Shown here one piece after another: positions 56,266-64,000 of a stretch of 64,000 nucleotides of DNA. Position 1 is the first letter of the stretch, and every line of letters starts with the position of its first letter. The notes below the pieces were generated by a model. The model saw only the letters and a list, made by a program, of their open reading frames with translations. It searched no databases and was not told the DNA's origin. The translations under genes were made by a program, and so were the position numbers. The stretch lies in the NCBI GenBank assembly GCA_006386115.1, contig VFIW01000057.1, positions 62,001 through 126,000 on the forward strand. Reading direction: 5' to 3'. This stretch comes from Globisporangium splendens. Its lineage: Eukaryota; Oomycota; Peronosporomycetes; Pythiales; Pythiaceae.

Positions 56266-56496
56266 TCACATGGAGCACTTGTAGCGGTAGATCACGGGCT
56301 GGAGCTTGATCCTCTTGTACCATTTCTCTTTCTTCTTCGTCACAGCGCCGTCACTCGTGGTACCCTGATCTGAAGAATTCTTGCTTGCGCTGGTGGGATT
56401 CGTCACCACTTGGACCGACACTAGCGCGGCGGCATCGGGGTTGCTTGGGGCTCGAACGAGTGTGACCGTCGCATTGTTTTGGGCTGATGCGTCCAT
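56266..56496 (-). CDS. Small disordered protein, tandem family S1
   Basis: 76 residues from the Met at 56496; an upstream Met at 56583 is less likely because the shared homology with S2 starts at MDxx. Composition is Ala/Ser/Thr/Val-rich with a basic end: KKKEKWYKRIKLQPVIY. S2 (57086) has KKEKWDERVALFPVVY at the same place. No signal peptide or membrane helix. Function unknown. Confidence 0.6.
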   Translation of the reverse strand: MDASAQNNATVTLVRAPSNPDAAALVSVQVVTNPTSASKNSSDQGTTSDGAVTKKKEKWYKRIKLQPVIYRYKCSM

Positions 56497-57085
56497 AGTG
56501 GAATTGATCACGACCGAGGAAATTCGACAATGCGAGAGAGAAAAAGAGGGTGTACAACCACGCACCCATGTTTCTCTAACCACTTCGTTGCACGCGCATG
56601 GAAAATTTTGGCTCTAGGTATCTCTTGGGAGCTGCTCGAAGACTTCGTTCAGGCACCTCTTGGATGGATTTCGACTTCAACCTGTGCAAAGAACATCACC
56701 GTCTGAAAACAGGAGACTAGTCTCCTGTTGTGCTTCACACAGCTACTTGAGACTCCTAAGCTCACTGCAACCGTGTGTGCAGGGTTTGAGCGATCTGCTA
56801 GGCTGGTTGCTGGACGAGTCAATGTGGCCCGACGCAAGCAAACAGGGTTTCAGCTGATGCGCGCTGCTGAAATCACGTTGAACCATTGCAGCGGTGCATG
56901 CTTTCTACAGCCTGAGCTCTTCCGATACTATAAATAATTGAAGGTTCAGGCATTATCAGAGACATTCAAAGGATAAAAACACGAAGATATATTGATTTAA
57001 CAGCTCGCCCAAACCATCATATCTCATTCGCACGATTGACAAAGGTCTGTCGGTATAAACAGGGTATCGATTATGTCATGCTTTC
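56497..57085. repeat. 5' half of a duplicated flank (about 600 bp)
   Basis: The sequence upstream of S1 (56510-56820) is matched in order by the sequence upstream of S2 (57335-57645): a GAGGAAxTTCGAxAATGCGAGAG block, a TCTCTTGGGAGCT block and a CTGCAACCGTGxGTGCA block. The unit thus includes gene plus promoter. Confidence 0.65.
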
Positions 57086-57319
57086 TCAGTTTGGGGGAAA
57101 GCAGTAGACGACTGGAAACAGCGCGACTCTCTCATCCCATTTCTCTTTCTTCTCCGTCGCAGTGCTGCCGCTCGTGGCGTCCTGACCAAAAGAAGTCTTG
57201 CTGACGGTGGCGGGCTTGGCCACGGCTTGGACTGACGCTGGCGCCGCGGTACCAGAGATTGGCTCAAGTCGGTCTGGAGCGAGCGTGATGCCCGCCTTGC
57301 TCTCAGTTGCTGTGTCCAT
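57086..57319 (-). CDS. Small disordered protein, tandem family S2
   Basis: 77 residues. Same layout as S1: MDT start, low-complexity Ala/Pro/Val middle, SKTSFGQDATSG, then KKEKWDERVALFPVVY. Upstream DNA is also shared with S1, which supports real tandem duplication of expressed units. Confidence 0.62.
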   Translation of the reverse strand: MDTATESKAGITLAPDRLEPISGTAAPASVQAVAKPATVSKTSFGQDATSGSTATEKKEKWDERVALFPVVYCFPPN

Positions 57320-57645
57320 GAGGGAAGCTGGAGTTGATCACAGCGAGGAAGTTCGATAATGCGAGAGGGAGGAGGTCCGCCCCAGTCATCCAGACATTTT
57401 TAACCACTGCGCATCAAAATGCATCTCTTGGGAGCTATTGAACGGCGTCACGATGATATTTGATCGGATGGATTTTCGCCCACTTCAACTCGAAAAAGAA
57501 AATGAACACAGGGACATCACTGCCTTGAAGAAGCGTGTGCTGTTTTGTTCTTGTGGCGCTTGAAGAGAAAAGCTCCTAGTAAGCGTGCTGCAACCGTGCG
57601 TGCAAGATTTGAGTGATCGTGCTTGGCTGACTCGCTGGACGATGA

Positions 57646-57870
57646 TTACCGGTAGAACACCTGGTGCATGAGCTCTTGCTTGATTACGATCTTCTTCTTC
57701 TCTTCCTTGCTCACTCCGCCGCTCGCACTGGAGCCGGATGCTGACTGTGTGCGCGTCGCGCCGGTCATTTTCCGGTCCATGGAGCGGTTGGTGGAATGGT
57801 CGGCACCTCGTACGACCACAATGGCCCGCGCTGGGGTTGCTGCTGCTGCTGAGGGCGGCGCGGTGTTCAT
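57646..57870 (-). CDS. Small disordered protein, tandem family S3
   Basis: 74 residues. Starts MNTAPPSAAAA and ends with SKEEKKKIVIKQELMHQVFY. The Ser-rich stretch followed by a Lys-rich helix and a C-terminal aromatic residue match the S1/S2 pattern, but overall identity is low. Membership is inferred from position, size and layout. Confidence 0.45.
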   Translation of the reverse strand: MNTAPPSAAAATPARAIVVVRGADHSTNRSMDRKMTGATRTQSASGSSASGGVSKEEKKKIVIKQELMHQVFYR

Positions 57871-58212
57871 GACTGGTTAAAGCAAGACTGAGTGGTCAGA
57901 CGATGAAACAAAAGTGCGGTAAGCAGTTAGTTCAAGCACCTCCGCCAATCGTTCGTCGGACATGGTGGGGGATGCAGAATAAAGAATGGGAGGATGTGTT
58001 CTGTGTTCTTCGGAGGACACCACGTCGAGTGTGTGGCTGTCAATCATCGAGTCTGAGGAGGAAAGCGGATGAAACCAAATGGCAAATGGCACTTGGAACG
58101 CGAGGCTATGACACAATTGACATGCGATTCGTTACGAAAGAGTGCATGTGCTCATTCTGGATAAACATGTGCTTTTGGTTTGTCAAATTCTAAGCGCCTC
58201 TGAAAATGTTGT

Positions 58213-58485
58213 TCAGTGGTGGCATGGGCCACAGAAAAGCGACTGCGAGATTGAGAATGTCTTCTTTTGCTCGCTGGACTTTGTGGCGCCGTCCACCTTG
58301 GCTGCAAACGCCGACTTGTCGATGCTCGCATCCTTGGAGGGAGCCGTCGCCGCTGGTTCTGGACTGGAGGTCTTGTTGGTGCTCTTGGCGCTGATGAGGC
58401 ATACCTTGCCGCTGCTGGCGCAAAACGTGTTGGAAGTGAACGAGTCGAAAATTATACTCAGAGGAGTGCAGCAGCAAACAGGCAA
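58213..58485 (-). CDS. Small disordered protein, tandem family S4 (uncertain)
   Basis: An open frame of up to 90 codons. Only its C-terminal half resembles the family (Ala/Ser/Thr/Lys-rich, EQKKTFSISQ). The Cys-rich N-terminal part is unlike the others, so the true start, or the gene itself, is doubtful. Could be a decayed member. Confidence 0.3.
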   Translation of the reverse strand: MPVCCCTPLSIIFDSFTSNTFCASSGKVCLISAKSTNKTSSPEPAATAPSKDASIDKSAFAAKVDGATKSSEQKKTFSISQSLFCGPCHH

Positions 58486-59050
58486 ATTCGGTGATGACAG
58501 TAGCGCGACTTTGACCTATCAACACGAATACGATATTGACACTGTAGCTAGAGTTTGGAAGAACACCAGCGACTTCGGTGCGACACTGTGACTCACGTGC
58601 AAGTGGATTTTCCGATTAGAATTGGTCTGAACGGTGCATTTACGCTGTGCTGTGGTTTAAGTGCCGGCAACTTCCAACGTATTCTTTTACTGTGAAGAGC
58701 TCCATTGCTAGGCGATGTGCTTCTCCATCAGAGGCAGCAGCAGCACCGTGTGCCTTCAAGTTTTGCATTTGGGACCTACAACCTGAGGCTTCATCAACAA
58801 AGTATGCGTGTACGTGTGCATAATGCCATGTCGATGCAAAGCGGTTCCTCTCGTGATGCGATTCATTCGAGCGCGCCAGCACAGCTCCTTGTGCTTCATT
58901 CTCGATTACCTTGTAGCCACCTGACACTCAAATTGCGTCTCGTGTCGATTCTTTGGCAGCTGAAGAGTGCAAAAGTCTAGGTTGATGCACGTTAACTTAA
59001 ATGGAAGCACACACCTGTAGGATCGCATGCGTTTCCACTCGACAACTGAT
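58486..59050. other. Intergenic, 560 bp
   Basis: Open frame 58640-58927 (-) has no family or domain features and is not called. Nothing else seen. Confidence 0.4.
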
Positions 59051-60148
59051 TCAGTCTGCACCAAGAGTGATGCGATGGGGCTCTGCCAGTCCCAGCCGTC
59101 TTGAAGGTGCCAACACCTCTGGCGACTCGTCATCTCGGCTTGCTGCACCACGCATCAGTGGTGCCGCTGGAGCTTCGTCCTCTCGCTGCAGATGCGATTG
59201 CTCAGCTTCCAGAAGTTGCTCACGGAAAGAATTCCAACCCGCGAGACTCAACTGGGGACCTTTTGGTGCCTGCTGCCTGCGTCGCTCTCGGTGTTGCTCG
59301 CGTAATTCTCGCCGTGCTTGCGCTTGAGCTGCATATATCATATCAACAAACGCGTAAGCAATGCAATTAAAGCACATGGCACATTATAAACTGTACTAGC
59401 AACCCCACATGCGGCGCTTACCGTCATATTGCTTCTCCCTTCGCCACGCATTGAAGATGACGAGTCCGAGCAGAAGCACGCCAAGCGCGATCGCTGCGAT
59501 GTAGATGTGGCGATAGTACCCTGTGAGCGCACCCAGGCTGCTGCAGAGACTCGCTGTGATGCGAGCATCGCGCGTCGGCAGTTCGCAAGTCGCGATGCAA
59601 ATGCATCCGTCGGCGCCGACGCACGTCTCGCCCTGAGGGTTCGTATTGCCGCGCTCGAGCTGCTGGAGCCATCGCGCTTTGCACGAAGCACACGTGGAGT
59701 CGGCACTGGAGCAGTACGTAAAGTTTGCGGCCGGAAAGTACCCACTGAACTTAGTCGCGTTCGGGTTGCTGACGGCGTCGAACGCGCTCTCGTCGTCCGA
59801 ACTCAGGCTCACGCACGCGCCGCTTGAGTCCACACCACACTACACCGCGCACACGCTGGTGAGTACAACTGCCAAGGAATGTGTGCACGTAAACAGATCA
59901 TTCACGCATAAACGCACTCGATCGTTGGCGACTGCGACGTTCAGACAGGCTTCACAGCTGCGCGGCGTGCCGCACTTGTACGATGCGTACCACGCGCACG
60001 TGTCGCCAGCGTTGGCGGGTACGAGCGTCACGACTGCTGCTGCAGACGAAGTTGAGGACGGCGATGAGGACGAAGATGAAGACGCTGTGGTGGTGCTGCT
60101 GCTATTCGCCATGGAGGTGGTGGCATTCGCCGCGGTGCTCTGCGCCAT
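59051..60148 (-). CDS. Cys-rich membrane protein array, copy 11 (subgroup C)
   Basis: Exons 59918-60148, 59422-59839 and 59051-59328 give 308 residues. Ser/Thr-rich N-terminus, then DTCAWY and RSCEACLN. Exon 2: CGVDSSGAC, sequon AANFTYC, TCASC, CVGADGCICIATC, membrane helix (HIYIAAIALGVLLLGLVIF) and a basic turn. Exon 3: an Arg/Glu-rich coil (RRELREQHRERRRQQ) and the box GPQLSLAGWNSFREQLLEAE. No GFRP box. A second Met at 60112 is an alternative start. Confidence 0.85.
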
Positions 60149-60541
60149 TGGGGTCGCGAATTCTCTGTTGATGGTGGCGCTTGTCGCTCAGCCAGTTGGA
60201 TGGAGCAAAGACGTGCGGTGGTGTGCGAAAGTGCAACATCCTACTGCAGCAGTACCGTCAGCGTCCCGAGCAAATTCGCAGCATGTTCTCGTACATCCGC
60301 GGATTTATATAAATCCGCAAGTATTGATTGACTGCCAAAGAGTGTTGAGCTTCAGTGTGATTTAGGACCAAAAACGACTCATGCTCTCCACGGTTCGCGG
60401 TTATCTTGAAAGACAACCGCGTACGTGAGTACATACAGCAAAGGCTGACTTACTCCTCTTCATCTTCACGAATACCATCTCGCCTGCTTCCAGTCTCATT
60501 GTCGTGCTCCAGCCCACTGTGTGCGACTTCGCTGCCACGAA
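60149..60541. other. Intergenic, 390 bp
   Basis: Promoter side of copy 11; nothing recognised. Confidence 0.4.
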
Positions 60542-61320
60542 TTAGGGTTTGTGCACACAAACGCACCATTCGACTCTTGACCTCGGTTCTACTAATTGCC
60601 TCGTGGCCGTGATCAACCGAGTGGCTGCGATTCCTGAACCGAGCGTCGTCGGTTTTCGCCCTCGTTCGAAGAAGCGAGAGCACATTGCCGTCATCGTCCC
60701 CTCGCCAGCTCCAGTCGACACCGCACCGCGAGGTTGCTCCAGTCCTCTACTTGCGTGTCCTTGCTCAGGAAAATGGAGCTCCTTTTCCAGGAGTTTGGCT
60801 CGGAGTGCGTTCCACCCGTCGAGACTCAACTGCGGACCGCGTGGCGCCTGCTGTCGTATCCGATCCCGTTGTCCTCGACGCTGTTCGCATTGCAGCCTCC
60901 GCGTCTCCATCTCGCCTATTCATGTAAAACAAATTGCCATCTTAGTGTCAAGAAGTTCAGTGTCACAGAGCTATTCACGTCAACCATACCTTCAAAGCGT
61001 CGTTGTCCTCGCCAGCCTCGATAGATCGTAATGCACAAAAGAGCGACGCCACACCCAGATCCTGCGCTGTAGATGTGTTTGGAGTACCCCGTTCCGAGCA
61101 CGCCACAGTTCTCTGTAATGTAAATCTCACCTCGCTGGGGTGCTCACAGCCTGCGATACAGATGCATCTGCTTTCCCCGCGACACACCAGTGGTGACGAC
61201 GCGTTTCCCCATTAGTTATCACGTAGCCACTGGTCCGCACACTGCGCACACGTGGCGTCGCTATTGGAGCAATACGTGAAGATGGTGGTGTACCCATGTG
61301 GAGCTCTTATCAGCATACCG
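60542..61320 (-). pseudogene. Cys-rich membrane protein array, copy 12 (decayed, subgroup C)
   Basis: The last exon is intact (RGPQLSLDGWNALRAKLLEKE, 60542 to about 60910). The Cys domain is only partly readable: FTYCSNSDATCAQC near 61270, then a TAA inside the stretch that should lead to the CxGxxGCxC motif, then CRGESRCICIAGC, then a frame change before the membrane helix (about 61000-61110). No exon 1 is found upstream. Copy 12 is thus disabled by a stop, a shift and a missing 5' end. Confidence 0.75.
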
Positions 61321-61618
61321 TAGATAAGAAAGGCGTCCTCCTTTGATGTCCTCGACGGATGTCAGTTTTCTTGTCCGCAGTATTGTTTTAGCCGCATTTT
61401 CATGTGCAGTGGAATTGTTAGAGAAGGCTTCTGTAAACATCGACAAGCACAGCTCAGATGAAGTCCGCAATACTTGATTCCGACGTAGCCCATCACGTGG
61501 CAACTGCAACTCCGGGTTCATTCCATTTTTGAAATTCAATGGCAGCATGCAATCCAATAAGATATCACAACCAACAAAGTATCCAGAATCGCAGACACTT
61601 GATTCCTCTCACCCAGCT
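61321..61618. other. Region where exon 1 of copy 12 would be
   Basis: A 99-codon open frame overlaps here (61261-61557, -) but shows no Cys framework. No trace of a copy 12 exon 1 was seen. Confidence 0.4.
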
Positions 61619-62663
61619 TTAATGGTGGGGCTGCCGAGTCCCACTGCGGTTCTCCGGACCTTCCTCCTCGTCAAATGAGGAGGAATCACTGCGTTCCCTT
61701 CCATCCTCTGCGGCAGTCGCCTCCACTACGGCTCCAAGTCGTCCGAGCGTTGGCTTTTTGTCGCCTTCGATGAACTCGCGCTCGGTCTCGAGGAGCTTGT
61801 CGCGCAGCGAGTTCCACCCCGTGAGCGAGAGCTGAGGTCCCGATGGCGGCGGACGGTTCCGTCGACGTTCGCGGTGCTCGCGTCTCGCTTCAGCGCGCGC
61901 GTCCTCTCGCTTCTTCTTCTTCCACGCCTTGAACATCAACAGGATGAGCAGCAGCAGCCCGATGACGGCGGTGCCGAGGTACATGGTCATGACAAGTTTG
62001 CTGGGCGTGGCCATTATCCCGAAGGAGGAGCAGCGGGAGGAGATGATCTGCTGCTTGCGGTTCGGCATCTCGCAGCTGGAGAGGCAGATGCAGCCATCGG
62101 CGCCGCGACACATCTCGGGCTCAGGCGCAGTCCCAGTGGCGTCAAACACTTGTCGCCATCGCGCTTTACACGCGTTGCAAGCGTCGTCGTAGATCGAGCA
62201 GTACGTGTAGTTCGCGGACGGGTAGTACCCGTCGATGCCCGGGTTGCTCACGTTGTCCGCGGCGGCGAGCGCTTGCTTGTAGTTGGCCATGCTCACGCAC
62301 AGCCCCGTCGGGTCCACCGCGCACTACAGAAAAATATCAAAATCACGAGATAAGCATCAACTTGGGCATCATTTTTGAGATAGGCACCAACTGAAATGGC
62401 GTATACAGAGTTAGAGCACGGACCTCGTCGCGACGAAGAGCTACGTTGATGCAGTCGTAGCAGCTGCGCGGCATGTAACACTGGCTCTGCTCGTACCACG
62501 CGCAAGTGTCGTACGAGTTGTACGGCTCGAGCTTCGGCGCGACCGTGTACGTCGCTACTGGTGGTGCAGTGGTCGGGATCGGCAAGGTCACCGTCGCAGC
62601 AGCGGCATCGGCGCTTGAGCTGCCGTCTCTTGAGCCGGAGGTGGTGCTGTTGACGCTCGCCAT
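61619..62663 (-). CDS. Cys-rich membrane protein array, copy 13 (subgroup C, intron 2 lost)
   Basis: Exons 62424-62663 and 61619-62323 give 314 residues. DTCAWY and RSCYDCIN; CAVDPTGLC, sequon SANYTYC, ACNAC, CRGADGCICLSSC; membrane helix (MYLGTAVIGLLLLILLMF). Where other copies have intron 2, the sequence reads straight from AWKKKKREDARAEAR to GPQLSLTGWNSLRDKLLETE, so that intron has been lost precisely. The tail is acidic (SSSFDEEEGPEN). All 14 Cys present. Confidence 0.86.
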
Positions 62664-63495
62664 GACGCAAGAATTGGACTATGAGGCGCTGGTCACGCCG
62701 CAGACGCCGCCGTATCGAGCGTAATAGGCGAGTACACATGTGGACAGATTGCTGCAGCGCCATGCATGGAGCACAGCGAACGAAGTGCGTCAACAACAGT
62801 GGTCGATTTCCAGCACGATCCTCAATTGAAATGTCGGTTATCTTTCCGAGTGTATTTGGAGAAATATAGCACATCGAAATCAAACGACCTTTTGATGAGG
62901 AATTGCACGTATTGCTTTAGTCATTTATTCAATTAAAGAGGTAAGTTAACTGCAGGGATGTGTGGTTTTGGAGGCTTCATATTTACGTTTGTTTTGCGCA
63001 CACGCTGCACTTCCACCATAAATCCGAGAAATTGTTTCTTGCAGTGTAAATTGTGCAATTCGATGGACATCGAAGAGTCATACTTGTCAAGATACTAGTT
63101 TGCAAGGTGAGAATAAACAGACGATTTCTGATACTGTACAAAAAATCCACTGCAAATCAGCAGCCACTTCAACTTGAGTTCAGTGCTGCTGTGGGTTCAC
63201 AGATCAACACGGTTAGGTGTGCACCACCGATTATGTCATCAGATCCCAAGTGCTTTCTTCTGCACTTGTGCTCAAATTTCGCGATTTAATTATGCAACTT
63301 GTCAGCGCTTGCCACCAATGCCAATGTCACGAAAGCGTGTCACGCCCAGCGGCCATATGATGGATGCATGCACTCGCTGATAGCGAACGGCTGAGCGAAA
63401 AGCAACAGTCGAGATTGACTTGCGAAGTGTGCAATCCTGTGCTCAAATGCTGAGGACAATTTCTCATTGAGCCCACCAATGAGTCTGCATTTCCG
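62664..63495. other. Intergenic, 830 bp
   Basis: Promoter side of array copy 13 and 3' flank of the last gene. No gene recognised. Confidence 0.5.
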
Positions 63496-64000
63496 TCAAT
63501 AAATTGACTGCAATCGCACATGTCGATTGTCCCTACTCTTGCGTCTTCGCTCCCGCTCCACTTGCTTCCTTAGCATCATTCCCACGTAGCCTTTTGGCAA
63601 TGGTACTTCGAACTGGGCGGGTCGGCGATCAGCCAACAGCGCGATGGCCGTGCCGTTCATCTCGAAGGGGAAACTAGTTCGACTGTGCTTACAGCGAAAC
63701 TCGTCGTGCTATCGACGACATCCAACAATGACAGTTGGCTTTCATCCTCGAGTGTCTTCCAGCAGGTCTCCAAGTACGCCTTACCCTTTTACTCGTTGGG
63801 ATGCCGAACCTTCGTCGCCCTCAAGCCACTGGCACTCCTGGACTCCAGTGTCAACAGGTTCAACAACCGCAATGTGATCGCTCCGAAGCTGCATACTCTT
63901 CAGAACTAGTTCATGTGAAAGAAAACCGCGCATAAGTTTATGAGCAATCAGGTTACGAGTGTAAACTTCGTCGACTTGCCTTTTGCGGGGGAGAAGCTGG
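63496..64000 (-). CDS. Unrecognised gene, 3' part only
   Basis: Two exons are visible: 63793-64000 (running out of the window) and 63496-63708, joined in phase 0 across an 84-bp GT-AG intron. The readable part is about 140 residues. It contains LLPRKRQVDEVYTRNLIAHK, a helical Leu-rich segment, FEMNGTAIALLADRR, VPLPKGYVGMML and a basic C-terminus (KQVERERRRKSRDN). I do not recognise the family with any confidence. It lies outside the Cys-rich array and marks its right border. Confidence 0.6.

Noticed and set aside
58640..58927. 95-codon open frame between the S family and copy 11
   Set aside because: Does not match either local family and has no domain.
63496..64000. Last gene as RNase H2 subunit C
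   Set aside because: VPLPKGYVG resembles the end of that family, but the longer upstream exon does not fit its N-terminal part. Left unassigned.

Overview
The window looks like an oomycete (stramenopile) nuclear contig. Genes are dense and split by short introns of about 65-125 bp. These have GTACGT/GTAAGT-type donors and CTAAC-like branch sites. The content also fits: a receptor-like LRR kinase with one leucine-rich repeat per exon, a BT1-type folate/biopterin transporter, a plant-like quinolinate synthase, MATE transporters and intraflagellar-transport genes. No rRNA, tRNA or CRISPR structure was recognised. The species cannot be named from the sequence.

Left part (1-35.8 kb), mostly housekeeping: a partial unrecognised coiled-coil gene (1-2254, +); a DadA-like FAD oxidoreductase (2481-4433, -); a nine-exon kinesin (6877-10149, -) head to head with IFT122 (10487-14577, +); two adjacent MATE transporters (14766-16439 and 17313-18956, -); a Tubby-domain gene (19437-21616, -); quinolinate synthase (21887-23619, -); a CorA Mg2+ transporter with EF-hands (24860-26975, -); an LRR receptor-like pseudokinase (27282-31919, -); and a BT1 transporter (33592-35763, +). 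Kinesin, IFT122 and Tubby together suggest a flagellar or membrane-trafficking theme. IFT122 carries a TGA stop and three apparent 1-base deletions; similar deletions occur in other genes, so part of this is probably assembly error.

Right part (35.8-62.7 kb), the striking region: a tandem array of 13 copies (11 intact, 2 decayed) of a cysteine-rich single-pass membrane protein family that I do not recognise. Every intact copy has a Ser/Thr-rich N-terminus, a 14-cysteine domain (12 in one copy), one transmembrane helix, a basic juxtamembrane stretch and a conserved box of the form GPxLSLxGWxxxRxxLIxxE. Exon 1 and exon 2 meet at the same phase-0 point just before a conserved Cys in all copies with introns. 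Three subgroups are visible: A (copies 1-3, large, PSAP-like tails), B (copies 4-10, three exons, mostly with a GFRPxSPS box) and C (copies 11-13).

Interleaved with the array are two small + strand membrane-protein genes (46576 and 52681), a pogo/Tigger-like transposase relic (48744-49013), and a mini-array of about 75-residue disordered proteins (56266-58485) whose flanks are duplicated too. The window ends in the 3' part of an unrecognised gene (63496-64000, -).

The cysteine-rich array and its satellite genes are the best candidate for an undescribed system: a diversifying surface or endomembrane protein family with a conserved cytoplasmic interaction box.
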